From the NCBI GenBank assembly GCA_029582265.1, contig CM055816.1:35614891-35678890 (forward strand): a stretch of 64,000 nucleotides of DNA, given 5' to 3'. The notes under the pieces were generated by a model that searched no databases, was not told the origin of the DNA, and saw only the letters and a list, made by a program, of their open reading frames with translations. The DNA is from Zoroaster sp. YZ-2022 (Eukaryota; Echinodermata; Asteroidea; Forcipulatida; Zoroasteridae). This document shows, one piece after another, positions 22,990 through 36,269 of this stretch. Made by a program: the position numbers and the translations under genes. The stretch's first letter is position 1. Every line of letters starts with the position of its first letter.

Positions 22990-23260
22990 ATTACCGAATT
23001 TAGGGGAACACCGGAATAATCCTCAGTTAAAGCAAGGATCATTTTATTTCAGATCAAACACAACAGTTTCACCAAAATTTTAGTAGAAACAACTGCACAA
23101 TGAAACAGATGATAAATGATGCATGTACGATTACATATTTCACGATTACTGACTGCACTATGAAAGAGAGGGGTTGCAAATGAAAATCCTGGATTCATGG
23201 AACATTTCAAACCCATTTGATGTTAAAAACCTGGTTTACCCTAAATTGTTTTGAGTGGTA
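22990..23260. mobile_element. mariner-like MITE, copy 2
   Basis: The interior follows 12848-13108 (ggaacaccggaataat, gaaacaactgcacaatgaaa). The right end ccctaaattgttttgagtgg is kept and the left end is worn. Confidence 0.65.
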
Positions 23261-23969
23261 TATTTCAACAGAGAAGTTTGTTTGTTTTTCCACCACACTT
23301 TTTTCATAAATACTTTTTCCTATTAATGGCATCATCTCTTCTTGGTTAAACTGGAGGTTTGGAAAAAAGGAACATATATATATTTTTAAAGAAAAGTACT
23401 TTTTCAAAGAATTTTTAAGTCTCAATTCTACACTCATATATGTAAGTCATTTTCATTTTGCTTTTGTTAAACCTCTGAAAATTTGGTTGTTGAAACCTGT
23501 TTTAATAACCAATTTTATCCAACCGATTATTATTGTACATTCTTATTTTGAAAAGGGGAAATGTCGAAGCCTGAACCAAATTACCAGTCGTACAGAGGGA
23601 GTGAATCTTTGTTTGAACAAGTTTGTAGTTATGGCTACTACCAACAGAAGCTATACTGCTGCTGCTCGTTCTGTTCCAACATCTCACTCTCAACCCAATT
23701 TTTATAAAGCCAAATTTCCCAACAAATGTTTTCCTCCATGGAAATGTCCATTTGTAATTTGCAAATATCCTGGTTTTGTGAGCTTGCAATTAGTTTCATG
23801 GGTATACATGTATTCAATTCAGAGTCTGTACTGAGATGCATTTCTTCTTTTCTTTTCTCAGAGAACAAATCATATCTCAAAGTATTATTTGTCTTGACAA
23901 AGTTGGGTTTATTGGGAGTGTCATCACCTTTAAAGGGGCAGTATCATCAATGATAAAAGCAGAGTTTCA

Positions 23970-24132
23970 ACAGGGCATGGAATCAGTGTCCTAGTTTAAG
24001 ATGAACACAGTGACTGAAAAACAAGTGGCTCATTTATGGAAAGCAGCAACAGTAATAACACCTTATCTGTGAGGTATTATGGCGGTCACCAGTTAATCCA
24101 AAATAGCACTCATTCTACGTCTGCCCTGTTGA
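23970..24132. mobile_element. gggcatgga family element, copy 2
   Basis: Begins caacagggcatggaatcagt, contains agatgaacacagtgactg, and ends ctgccctgttgaatc. Confidence 0.6.
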
Positions 24133-24261
24133 ATCTATACTGCACCCTTACCAATTATTTTCAGTAACATTTTTTGAAGGGCCAAAATTCCTTCCAGCAT
24201 ACATTTCATTACATGGACATTTGCACATACCCATTGTACGATGTATGGTCATTTGTAACCC

Positions 24262-24830
24262 ACAGTATAATAATAATAATACGTATATAGATTTATATAG
24301 CGCACGTATCCACCAACTAGGCGGTGCGCTCAAGGCGCATTATATTGTTATCCTGCCTATGGCGTCCATAAGGCCCCTTTTACAAATCTGTGGTCCCTGA
24401 AACCATCCATATAAACCCTGGGAGTACAGCTCACATGCCATTTTCAGCGCATATAGAGCGAGAACCATCTCTGCCTTCACAGGAACCCATTTTAACCCCT
24501 GGGTGGAGAGAGCAATTATGGTTAAGCGTCTTGCTCAAAGGGACACAGGTGTCACTGCTGGGAGCAGACCCACTCTGCTGCTGGCAACACCCAGAACTGA
24601 AAGTTCCAGTGCGCCAGACCGCATGACAATCCACCTTCACGTGCATTGCGCAACACACGGGGACCTGCGGTTTTTACGTCCCATCCGAAGGACAGAAGCA
24701 ATGGTATGGTTGCTACCTGTTTAGGACACAAGTGTCAAATGACCAAGTTCGAACTCACATTCTGCTGCTGGCAACACCAGAACTTGGGTTCGGTGCAAAA
24801 TGACTGACTTTCGGCCACGACATCTACATT
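24262..24830 (-). mobile_element. longer SINE-like or composite element
   Basis: On the plus strand it starts with an ATA repeat, gatttatatagcgcacgtat and caaggcgcatta, the same tail design as the SINE at 7990-8366. It also carries agcgtcttgctcaaagg, the counterpart of the SINE's gtgtcttgctcaaggaa. Two diverged copies of acattctgctgctggcaacac-type sequence suggest an internal duplication. No clear tRNA head was found. Confidence 0.5.
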
Positions 24831-25036
24831 GTAATGTATAATGTAATGTAATGTGTGTACGTAATGTGTAATGTGTAATGTGTAATGTGTAAATTGTACG
24901 TATAATGCACAAGAATAACACACTGTCCTTATTATAATATTTTCAAATTCCGAACTACGGTTTCCCACATTCACAGTTACACATAGTTTATCTTTTTCCC
25001 CTGTACTTTACTGGTCAAATGAAACATGATTAGAAA

Positions 25037-25039
25037 TGT

Positions 25040-25068
<29 letters not shown>
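25037..25068. repeat. (TA)n microsatellite
   Basis: About 14 uninterrupted TA dinucleotides. Confidence 0.95.
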
Positions 25069-25070
<2 letters not shown>

Positions 25071-25308
25071 CCTAAATTCATACAACTGTAATCATTGTTA
25101 ACATTGGCCTGTTACAGTTTTCATGTGTGAAGACTCCCTTCTGTCAGAAAATCTGCACTTGTGGCTACTATAAACCAAGGGGTCTGCTACCAACAATCAG
25201 CTATCAGCCTTCACTTTAACAAAAACAAGTACATTTCTGAAGCTCAACAACACCCTTATGCACCTGCTCCCACTAAATGAGATGAAAGTTGGAATGTTGT
25301 GTCAAACT

Positions 25309-26427
25309 GGAGCCGATTTCACTAACGTCCCCGTTTGCGATCATCACTATTTAACTTCAGCAATGAGATCCTTCTTCTCAAATCCATCGCTCTTTTGATG
25401 GCTCCTTTTTCCAGGTTTCATAAAACCACTGCAGCTGCGATGACATAAGAGAAAATAAATGTTTTATAGAGGGGCTAAATAGCACGACCTTTGACATGAG
25501 CTCGCATTTCGCGGCGCATGCAGCAGGCTTTGCATCAGCCCCGAAAAAGATGGTTTCGTGTATTAATAATATTATGTGGTGACACTAGCAAGCACTGGTG
25601 GCGGTCATAAGACTATGTTGTGTCTAGTTTACGTTCAGAATGTTGGATGATAATGATAAACCTTTGTCAACAAATTATTAAATGAGCGGACTGCACTGGG
25701 CTTTTTTTCGATGAGACGGTAACGTTAACGTTACTCTCTTTAAGTTTTTGCCTCTTTTTTTTTGCCTTGGAATTTTTCCCCCAAATGTTCACTCACCCAT
25801 ATTACACAGTAAAACGATTTTTATGCTGGCTCGTTTTGTGTAATTTTATGAAACAAAGGTTCCTCGAGCTGACAAATAAACGTCTCAAAACATCGACCCG
25901 GACTTGCCATTAGATGCGTAAGCCTACATGCTATTTTTACAGTATTGTTCTTTAACGTTGGTGAACATTCATGGGGGAAAGTAGACAGCCTTCCCTTTTA
26001 GGTAAAAAAAATATCAGAGTACCTAGCCCTGTAACGTTATTACTACTGCTCTAGGGAATTGGACTGTATAGGGCCAAGAGGTGGAGGGGGAGTAGCGTGA
26101 TGGGGCATAAATGTACTGGCGCCATTTTACTTTATATTTACGAACAAAGAATCTAGGTCTATCTTATAAATATATAATTTGTTGGCAGTCTAAAACTACG
26201 TTATTGTTTAGTAGCTGAAAATAACTGGCGCAAATTGTCATATTTTTGCGATGAACAATTTGTGGTTAATTAACAAGTCTTGGGCAGTTTTCCATCGCTA
26301 AAATTTTTTTTGCCTAGATGGTGAATTCATCGCCAAAGTTTGGTGTGAAATGTATTTTACATCCATCGCTGATTGCGATTGATTTCAGACTAAGCGACGA
26401 TCGTAAAGCGTTAGTGAAATCGGCTCC
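25309..26427. mobile_element. 1.1-kb inverted-repeat DNA element
   Basis: The first 19 bases, ggagccgatttcactaacg, are matched exactly in reverse complement by the last (cgttagtgaaatcggctcc). Imperfect similarity continues inward (gcgatcatc). No transposase frame was seen, so it is non-autonomous; the target duplication could not be defined. Confidence 0.7.
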
Positions 26428-27134
26428 CGACATGTTTTTTTATTTCCAAATCATGCAGAAAACAGGGGTGTATCGTCTTCAGATTTTTTTCAGATTTGGT
26501 TTTACAATTGTAATGTTGTGGTCTCTGGATTTCTTAGCAAGATTTTTAAAAAGCAATAAAGGGAAAGCAAAGCAAATGCTCAGAACTATAGATTTTCACC
26601 CCAGCGCTGTTCATTTATTTTAACAGCGGCCCCAATACCCGCAGCAATTTACGTGGATTTTTCAAAACTGCCCTTTCAATACCCCTGAGAAAAAGAGCTT
26701 TCAATATTAACAACAAAAAAAATTGGGTTAGCACTTTATATTAAAATCTATGAAAATTATAAAAAGTTATAATTATATAATCATTTCATTAAAAAATTTT
26801 TACTTTGTAAGTCCATACCAGAAAAAAAAAAAATTATGCTCATATCATTGGGAACAGGCTTCACATATGTACAGTACACATGTGGTGGAAATTGTACGTG
26901 TGTGTATACAGGTTATTATTGTCAGACCTGTGTTTGGCAGGACACTGCCCAAGGAAAAGTCCAGTGAATAATGTCCACATTAATTAATCTACAGTTATGT
27001 TCATATTACAATAAACGATCATCAAACTAATTAGAAAAGTGCGGACACCCAACAGAACCAATGAAAAGTGTCCAGGCTAACTCAGGTGCCCACAATGTCC
27101 AGGTTTGCCTACAGTATGTAGGGCTGTAAACTTA

Positions 27135-27305
27135 GTGAAGCTGCATGAGTGAAGTGGATAACGATGGAACTAATTGCGGTGACACCATGTGATGAATCAG
27201 AACATACTGATCGAAACATCGAGTTGTAACTCCTCCAGTTCTTTTCAGAACTACTATCTCAATTGGAGATTTTCACATGGGTGTCAACGCAATTAGTCTT
27301 ACATA
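27135..27305. mobile_element. foldback element, copy 3 (shortened)
   Basis: aactaattgcggtgacacca and gtgtcaacgcaattagtctt bracket gatgaatcagaacatactga followed by tcgaaacatc, again a stem-loop ending in GAAAC. Confidence 0.6.
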
Positions 27306-28744
27306 CAGGTACAATGTATGTACTTGTGTACATGTATACAAGCTCACCATTAAAACCCTTAGTAGACAACCAAAGACCGATTAAACCATTTCACATTCAA
27401 CAGGTATGCCCATTGCAGGTTTATACAGGTTTATGCTATGTTTGTATAGTGGATAGTCAAACCAATGAGTCGTGGTCACCCAAGGACGGAAGGTGCCTCT
27501 ACAATGTCCAAGTTTACACATTACATGTGGCTGCAGTTACAGTCAAAATTTGAGTGGTCACCCAAAGGACTGATGAAAGTGTTCCATCGTCAGACAGGTG
27601 CCCCTACAATGTCCAGAGTCTGTACAGTATGTTCGGTCAAACCCCGAGGAATATCCAGGACTGATATAATGTGTCCACACAGACTCGTCAGTACTTACAT
27701 GTAGCTTTCTGCATGTAGGTGCAATATTATGGCTCAATTAAATATACATGCTTACAAATTAGTAGGTAAAGTATGTTTCTCCATCAGAAAAACAAAAACA
27801 GGGATTCATGTCCCTATATTTCCCCTATATTTTTTGATTTACCCATACGGAAAATGGTGTTAAAAATCGAATGAGCACTGCGTTGTTGTGCAGCTGTTGT
27901 ATTTGTAAAATTCCTAGATATTTTTCCTATAATTTTCTTGTGAAGCCCTATATTGGCCCTATATTTTAGGAAAAAATACCCTATATTTATCCCTATTTTT
28001 TTGCAAGAGACCACTTGAAGCCCTGCAAAAATCACATGTTACAAAAAAGGTAAAACTACATGAAGCGAAACAAGTATCTGTAGACCTAACTCTGAAAAAT
28101 CTCCTTGAGACATTTTCTCGAAATAATTAGAGGACACTTAGTTTTTACTAGGGGAGAAGCCACAGGATAACAGGGCCGAAACCCTTCCATCAACAGAGGA
28201 AGCGTTGACACGCAGGTCTGATTTGGGAAGTCCAAAATACAAATTGCAAATGGGTGTTAAAGCATTTGAAAGCAGGTGTTTTTATCGATTAAAGTGCGTC
28301 AGCTATACGGGACGGTTGATTTTAAATTTTTGCCTAACACCAACGTGTGTATAGCACTGTATACTCAGTGCTTCCCAAGTCTCTGTGAAAAAAAAAACAA
28401 AAAAAAAAACGTGTGCTATACACATGTCGGTGTTAGGGCAAAATTAAATCAATTGTTTATTTCCCGACGCAAGAATTTCACCAACGTATACATGTACATA
28501 TTGGACAGGTTTGTTGTTTTGTCCATAAAGAAAAGCGGACACAGTAGCTTAGACTGACTGTGGCTTTTCATTACTGCAAATTATTCACCTGGATTTATAT
28601 AATTCACTTCATCCTTTCATCTTTTTCAAACTCATGTTTCGGTGAAATCACAAGCATCGATCAAGTGGCGATGGGTGAGAGGACAGCAAATTCTGGAGAA
28701 CTCTAAAAACCTGATGTATTGCCCAAAAGGGGCAATATTGGACA

Positions 28745-28925
28745 CGATCAACAGGGCATGAAATCAGAGTAAGTTTGTTTACATGAACACAGTGACTAAA
28801 AATTACTTGCTCATTTTTATGCAGCAGCAAAGGTAATATGACCCTCATCATATGGGGGTATCGATTTTCTCAGTCACTGAGTTAAACTGAAACTAAACAC
28901 TCTGACTCCATGCCCTGTTGATCAT
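28745..28925. mobile_element. gggcatgga family element, copy 3
   Basis: gatcaacagggcatgaaatc and gactccatgccctgttgatc are mirrored ends. A partial fourth copy follows at about 28975-29080. Confidence 0.7.
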
Positions 28926-29089
28926 GACGATACTATCCCTCTCAAATGAGGGTACGAGTTTTTAGAGGAGTATACTTGCTCATATATGACCTCATCATAT
29001 GGGGTATCATTTTCAGTCACTGGAGGTTAAACTAAAACTAAAAGCACTCTTTTTGACTCCATGCCCTGTTGATCCATGACGGATACCTA

Positions 29090-30950
29090 TTCCTTCAAGA
29101 ATCATACAGCTTTTTCCAAAGTAGTGGTGTCATATGTCATGTATACATGTACATGTCACATCATCCCATAATTGTTTCACTCGCGGGATCAATGTCAACC
29201 AAATGACCCTGAATTGGGAGATATTTTATATCCTGATTGTGTACCCTATTCTCCCAATGAGAATAATAATAGACCCCCGATCCAGATACTCTTGGGTGAC
29301 AATGATTTCTAGCATACTATCCTAACATTGGGATATATTGCCTTATCTGAATTTTTGGTGCCTTATAATGAGGGATACCAATAGACCCCAATCGGAAAAC
29401 ACTTGGATGACAATATTACCTTGTGCTGTATTAATGGTTCCTGCATTATTATATCTTTGGTACATCAAATCTCATTGGAGCAAATAATTCACCTGTCCTG
29501 CTCTTGTGAAAAATGAGTCACAAGATATGACAAATATACTTCTGTGAAGTTGAAGAGTATATAATCATTTTAATTTGGTATATATGTTAGATTTCTGTGC
29601 ATAAACTGGAAATATGGAGATATGGCATTTGTAATCAACTTTAATTTAATTATATATATTGAAATCTTTTAATATATTGCGACGGAGATATAGCATTTGT
29701 AATCCTGTCAATAATATGCATAATTAACACAATTAGTAGTATTAGAAAATGAAAACAAATGACATATTTTAAAACAAAAGTACTCACAAAATCATTGATT
29801 TATAATATTTTATTGATTGAAATTGATGCGTTTATGTAAACATATTATGAAAAATTTTGATCTAAATGATGTCAAAACAACAACAAAGAAATCAGATATT
29901 AAAAGAAAAAACACACCTCTCAATTAACATTTCATCGCGCATTACAGCGCATGCCCCTCAACACAAACCTTGTTATCAAACCAGGAAGTGCGCAGATCAA
30001 CGTTATTTCCTCATCTTGGGATTGTCTGTGAGATCATTTTCAGTATGCCTGTTGCTACAATTTTTTGTCGATGATCTTCGCCACTTTTGAACAAACAATC
30101 CTGAATATTCACTTTCTATTACCATTTTGGTTCCATCTGTCTTTCATATCAACTTAGGGTACTGAATTGTATTTTTTGTTTACCCAGCTTGGTTCTGTTC
30201 ATATTATCATTATTTCTGTTCCCATACTTTTATTTCTGTTATTCTAAAATCACCCATTTAATGAAATAAATTATTTCATTTCAACCTAGCCATCTTTGCT
30301 AATGGATCATACTACCACACATCTCCTAAAATATTGTTTGTACTTTGCAGTTAAAGCCCCATTTCACATAAGTAATTATTCACTTATTCTCTGAGAAAGT
30401 AGCTAGACTTAATACCAACAACTGACAGAAAAGAGATTTTTTGGTCAGGTTCAAGATCAGTGTAATTGTACAGTCAACTGAAGAAGTTGTATCTCATATA
30501 TAAAATGCTTTTGTAAATGACCTGCATGTATTCCTGCTTGATTTAGAAGCTATAATTTTAGTTTAGGACATGTTTATACATGTATACTCAGAAACACGAT
30601 AATTATTGAAACACATGTTATCAATATTACATGACTGCCTAATACAAGATATTTTACAAGTGGTGAAATGGGGCTTAGCTGCTAAAAAGCACACAAGCAA
30701 ATTATACATATGATGGGTGCCCTCTCTCAAGAAAGGTCACTCATTGGTAGCCTGATAATCCCAGCCGTCACACTTCGAGGCTCGTGAATTCACCCCAGAT
30801 ACTGCCCCGGAATGCAGCTGTGTACAATGTCTTTTCCCAGATTCAATTTGTGACCTTGGTTGGTAACTGGCACGTGAGCCCCGAAACATGACATGTATCT
30901 TTGGCCACATAATATGGTATTAGGGCTGGATCCGGGTGTCCAGGATACCT
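29090..30950. other. AT-rich non-coding stretch
   Basis: Simple-sequence-rich DNA without recognised elements or exons. Confidence 0.4.
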
Positions 30951-31553
30951 GACCAAAACGGTCATTACCCTGTCATTTTCAGTTCCAATTACCGATAAAC
31001 AAACCTTTTAAATTCGGACAACATTTTGAGCGGTGCAAACAAGAAATCGGCTCTTGAACCAATGCACTTGTAACAGGCAACGTTATCTTTAAATTCAAGA
31101 TGCACTCCACGGGGTGAAAAGATTCGATAGTATGGTATCCTCTATTATTATAAAAAGTCAATTTATTACCATTTACAGTACATGTACATGTATTTGTCAC
31201 ACCACCGGCATTTTTTCAACAAAATGAAAAACAGGTATCCCAAGTTCCTGATTTCGGGTATCCGGGTTTCCCAAAAAATATCGAGAAAACTTACACAGCC
31301 CTCACATGGTATGCCGGGGGCCCTGATCATCTCGGGATAGTCAACTCACGGCTGGTTGTTCGTATTCTCACTCAAAGCAGACACCCATATGCTCAGGGCT
31401 TCATACACTTGAACCAGTGAGTGACCTACTTGCCTCTGAATACCGGGGTGCCTTTTTAAATTTGGGTTGCTTGTGATGCCAATGCATAAGATATGTCTGT
31501 ACTACTCCGAGCTGGTACTAACAATTATGGCTCCGCTGTTACTGCTGCCTTAG

Positions 31554-31612
31554 ATGAAGAGAATCTCGCAAAGGGAAGTCGACCCAAAAGACCCTTCAAC
31601 GACTGAAAAAAG
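31554..31612 (+). CDS. gene 2 candidate exon E1, copy 1
   Basis: The acceptor ctgccttag and donor gtgcgc bound 59 nt open in one frame (ending VDPKDPSTTEKR). The same exon recurs at 34082-34151 with indels. Conservation of both borders in the two copies argues for a real exon. Reading frame and phase relative to E2 are uncertain. Confidence 0.4.
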
Positions 31613-32229
31613 GTGCGCATTTTCAAAAGGCCATAACCTATTTTATTATTATTATATCCTCAGGAGGGGTAACAGATGGATGCTCATCCAACAGCGCCCG
31701 CTGTGAAAGAATGATGAGACTGACAATGTGAGGTATAGTGTATACGCATGTACCCGTAATCATAATTATGAACATTTATAACATGGCACTGTATCTGTCA
31801 GAAATCACACTCGCTCAGTCTCAAATGCATGCATACCTTTGATTAACAAGAAAAGCTAAACCCCAAACAAAATTCCTTAATTGGTATAACTTTGTTCTGG
31901 AATACAGGTAGGTATTTAAGAGTCATTTACAAAAGAAATATTCATAATGAAAATCTATAAACATGAATAGTAAAATATTGGAACCAGAATTTTAAATTTC
32001 TGCAGAAACCGGAGAGACTTTTTCTTTTTTGTGGCCTCTTTTGAATAACATATGGTTTTAGGAGGAGAGCCAAAGTCATGGTACAACCAAGCCTTTGAGA
32101 AATGGTGGTCTAATTACATGTAATGCATTTCTTCACAAAATGGAATTGTTATTCAGGGGCTGGGGAATGCACACATCAATACATTTTAGAGGAATCTTAC
32201 CTCCCCTTCTGTGTGAGTATGTTAATCCA

Positions 32230-32492
32230 TTAAACCCCTAACAATCCCAAATCCTGCAAAACTCTCCTCAAAGGACACTTTTGGGAAAATTCAGCACTGT
32301 TGAAAACTGGTGTTACTTTCACCACTCTTCAAATTGTAAAATTACCACCTGGCAAGTGCTGAATATGAAGATCAACTTGAAAATACATGGTGCATTTGAA
32401 ATCAAAAAACTGCTCAAAGTGCACTGGAGGATTTTGGAGTTAGGATCTAGGAAAGCTTCACCCTAGCCAGAATGCCTAGGGGTTAGGGTTAA
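32230..32492 (+). mobile_element. TTAA-flanked MITE family A, copy 3
   Basis: Starts TTAAACCCCTAACAATCCC and ends CTAGGGGTTAGGGTTAA. It lies in duplication I copy 1, where copy 2 has only a truncated left end (ccataaccccgacaaccccc, about 34750). Confidence 0.75.
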
Positions 32493-33500
32493 TTCAGTAC
32501 CCCTGGCCAATATGGAAGGCTGGATCAAAATGGGGAGGGGTGATCATGTTGGAGAAGTGAACCTTAATTGGTGTGAAAGAAATTGTCAAACAGCACTTTT
32601 GTTATTTTGTATTATGTACTATCGCGGCAACCTGAACTCTGAAATACTGACAAAATTGGTCCAAGAATACATGTAATAATCACATTGATGCTTGCTATTG
32701 AGTGGTTGGCTGATTTCGACCTTCCATGTATTTGAGATACCAAAATTTGCTCATTGTCAGATCCATAAAGCATTGCACATACAAGGTATGTATACAATAA
32801 GCATAGTTTTGCTAACTCATAAGCGTTTGGTGCAGCAATTCCCAGAAATTGCACTGTTCATTTTTGAAAACTTAGCTGCCTTGCAAAGCCCCTGGCTTCT
32901 GTCTAAGTCGGCTTCAAAATATTTTATTTTTTTCTTTTAATTGGATACATGTATATGCGGGTTGGAAACCAGACTAAATTTCCCATAGACTAAAGTATGG
33001 TGGCTAAGAGAGGCCTCACAAATTAGGCAATCATTTGCCCTATGTGAAAAAAATCATTTTAAAACCTGGCGCAGCATGAATTCCAATAATCCAGCAGTGG
33101 ACATAGCAAAAAAAAAAAAAAAAAAAAAATGCCGACGTGCGGGTTCTGAGGCAATGCGGTGACACCTGGGGAAACTGAGATGTTAAAAAAAAAACAGCGT
33201 ATAGAATTTAATCGATCATAATTTTTTGCAATTGGACATCATTTCATGAAAACTAAAATGAAAACTAAAATGCCAGGATCTGGGGCGACTCACGCATAGG
33301 GCCCAGAAAACCCAGCATCTTTTCGGTTTGGCCTTATGGCGTCCAGTCTATTTAATTCTACATCACGAATGATTCAAATCCATTCTTTCTGGAAATAATA
33401 CTGGGATCGTATTTAATAATACAAGCCCGGTTGCAAAAACTAATCCTGTTTAGATCCTTGTGATTTATTTATTGATAGAACACCCTATGCCTTGGTGCAG

Positions 33501-33531
33501 AAGACAAGAAACGCCAAAGCTTTTGCCTCCC
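33501..33531 (+). CDS. gene 2 exon E2, copy 1 (two bases short)
   Basis: Acceptor ttggtgcag and donor gtaaga match E2 copy 2, but the exon is 31 nt instead of 33, so its frame is broken or mis-sequenced. Confidence 0.4.
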
Positions 33532-34081
33532 GTAAGATGATATGAGTTTTTGGATTTAAATATTTGTTACATGTATTGTTTGCTTGTTGGTTCTTCTAAT
33601 CTGTGACTCTTTGAACAATGCACTTGTACAGACAATTATCTTTTAAATTGGAGAGATTACAATTCAATAAAGAAAAAGATTGACAATGTCCTCTGTGTAT
33701 TATAAAAGAATTTGTTACCATTTACAGTACACATGTATTTGTACGCCACCGGAGGCATTTTTCAACAAAATGAAAACAGGTATCCGAAGTTTCCTGATTT
33801 CAGGTGTCGGTTTCCAAAATCCGAAAACACAGCCCTCATGGTGTACATGCCAGGAGCCTGTCTTTATCCTCGGACCAGTCCTAACTCTCATTGGTTGGTG
33901 TAGGCTACATTCTCAAAAGCAGACACCTTATATGCTCAGAACCCATACATGAACCAGTGAGTGACCTACTTTTGCCTCTGAATAAGGGTGCCTTTTGTTT
34001 ATGATGCCAATGCATAAAATTTATCTTATTCTCCAGCTAATTGCTAACAATGGCGTAAACTTCGTCTATTTTTACCTTTAG

Positions 34082-34151
34082 ATGAATAGTAAAACCTCAC
34101 TGCAAAAGGGAAGTCGACCCAAAGACCCACTTCGCTAACAACTGAAAAAAG
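34082..34151 (+). CDS. gene 2 candidate exon E1, copy 2
   Basis: Acceptor tttttacctttag and donor gtgtgc. Longer than copy 1 (70 nt) and frameshifted after gtcgaccc relative to it. Confidence 0.4.
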
Positions 34152-35327
34152 GTGTGCAATTCAGAGAAGCCCCACAACTCATTTTATTATTATTATTCCC
34201 TCAGGAGGGTGAACAGTGGAGTACTCATCCAAAAAGCGCCGCTTTATTGAAAAGAATGATGACTGACAATGAGAGAGCAAACCCATACATGTACCCCGTA
34301 ATCACAATTATGAACATTTAAACGTGGCCTGTATCTGTCAGAAATCACACTGCATCATCAGTGTCAAAAACATGTACATGTACAATTAACGGAAAAGCTA
34401 AACCCTCAAACTGAAAATCTTAATTGGTGTAACAACTGTTCTGGAATGAGGTAGGGTATTCGAGTCATTTACAAAAGAAATCATGTCATAATTGAAATCT
34501 ATAACATGAATATAAGTATTGGAACCAGACTAAATTTCCCCAAGAAACCAGGAACTTTTTCTTTTTTGGCCTCTTTGAATAACATGGTTTAGGAGAGGAA
34601 GCCAAAGTCATGGTACAACCAAACCTTTGAGAAATGGTGGCCTAATTACATGTGCATTTTCTTTTTGAAATGGAATTATTCAGGGGCTGGGAATGCACAT
34701 CAGCCATTTAGGGAGAATCTTACCTCCCTTCCGTGTAGTATATTTAATCCATAACCCCGACAACCCCCAAATCCTGCAAAAATCCCTCTAGAATGCACTG
34801 TTCATTTTTTTGGCTTAAACCGCCAAAAAAAAAGCCTGGGTTTGTGGCTTCCAAAATAATTTTTTTTTTTAATTGATAACATGCATATATTGCGGTTATT
34901 GGAACCAGACTCAAATTTCCCATAGAGCAAAAGTATGAGCAGCTAAGAGAGGCCTCACAAATTGGGCAATCGTTTTTACCCCCCTTTGTTAAAAGTCGTT
35001 TAAAAAAACAGCGTGGCAGAAATTCTAATCAGACCCAGCACTGTTTTTCGCAATTGGACATCGTTTCATTATGCAAAACTATGTTAAATGAAAACTGAAA
35101 ATGCAGATCTGAGGCGACTCGCATAGGGCCCAATGAAAACAATTTTTTTGTTTGTCCTTATGCATCAGTCTATTTAATTTACATCACGAAGATGATTCAA
35201 ATCCATTCTTTCTGGAGACACATACTGGGATTGTATTTAATAATACAAGCCCGGTTGCAAAAACTAATCTGTTTAGTCACTTGCCAGATTATATTTATTG
35301 ATAGACACCCTGCTACGCTTGGTGCAG

Positions 35328-35360
35328 AAAGACAAGAAACCGCCAAAGCCTTTGCCTCAA
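35328..35360 (+). CDS. gene 2 exon E2, copy 2: KDKKPPKPLPQ
   Basis: A 33-nt exon, phase 0 at both ends, between acceptor ggtgcag and donor gtaaga. It encodes KDKKPPKPLPQ, a proline-rich basic stretch with a PxxP core of the kind bound by SH3 domains (inference). It feeds in frame into E3. Confidence 0.6.
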
Positions 35361-35962
35361 GTAAGATATGAGTTTTGGATTTAAATATTTATTACATGTA
35401 TTGTTTGCTTGTTGGTTCTTTAATTCGTATATTATTGTATTCCTGTTCCGTCTTCCCTTGTTTAATTATTATTGTTTTTGCTTTTGTTGTTGTTTGGGGT
35501 TTGATTTTGTGTTTGTGTCAGTGCAACAACGTCGTATGTACACAATGCAATAAGGTCGACCACATGTACATAAGGTACAGCGCGTCGTCAATCTGCATGA
35601 ATTTACATACATTAAAAATGTTTGTGCAACAACGTCATTATCTCAATACATTGTTTTGTGCATTCATCCAGGAACTTGTTACACGACCTTATCTTTTGCA
35701 CTGGCACAAACTGGTGTTGCGCAAAACGTCGTAACTTTCGGAGATATGTAAACGTTGTTGTTGCACTGACACACGACGATTTGTTCATTTCTATTCTATG
35801 TTCTTGTTCCTTCTTTTTCTGGTGATGATAATTTTGTTGTTATTTTCGTGTTTTTTTTAGTTTAGTTTTTTTGTTTAATGTTATTTTTGCCATACTTTCT
35901 ATTCCTCAATTACATATGCAAATGTTCTAGTTCAGACACCAAAAAAGTTGCTATCTTTTCAG

Positions 35963-36074
35963 ATCATCCCTGATCTTACCTATTGGTCAACAAGAAAAGA
36001 AGATCAGTTTAAAGTCAGTTTTATTGATCTTACTTGTATGGGAAGTGTGACCCATATATATGAGAACAGAAGAG
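35963..36074 (+). CDS. gene 2 exon E3, 112 nt
   Basis: Acceptor tatcttttcag and donor gtaatg; phase 0 in, phase 1 out. Only one frame is open, encoding IIPDLTYWSTRKEDQFKVSF followed by IDLTCMGSVTHIYENRR. It contains two tyrosines in polar context. It is single-copy, lying between the two duplicated blocks. No family is recognised. Confidence 0.65.
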
Positions 36075-36269
36075 GTAATGTACTCCCTCCCCTGTATTTA
36101 TGAATATTATATTAGCAAACACGTGGCACTTTCTGTACTTGGCAAGGGGTTTTCTCAACACCCAAAGAGAATACTTGGGTGTTGAGAAATGAAACCTCCA
36201 TCAAAGGGGTGTATATAGACACCAAAGGGCACCGATTTTTAATCTATATGACCTTGTGTTTAAAAGACG

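Larger units (their letters stand above)
30950..35410. repeat. segmental tandem duplication I (gene 2 region)
   Basis: About 30950-33600 and 33600-35410 are successive diverged copies (shared words include tgaaccagtgagtgacctac, gctaagagaggcctcacaaa and tttacatcacgaa). Copy 2 lacks about 600 bp corresponding to 32275-32860. Differences are dominated by one- and two-base indels. Each copy carries the same two candidate exons. Confidence 0.75.

Noticed and set aside
26318..26623. 101-codon frame
   Set aside because: Starts within the right end of the inverted-repeat element at 25309-26427 and shows no family signature.
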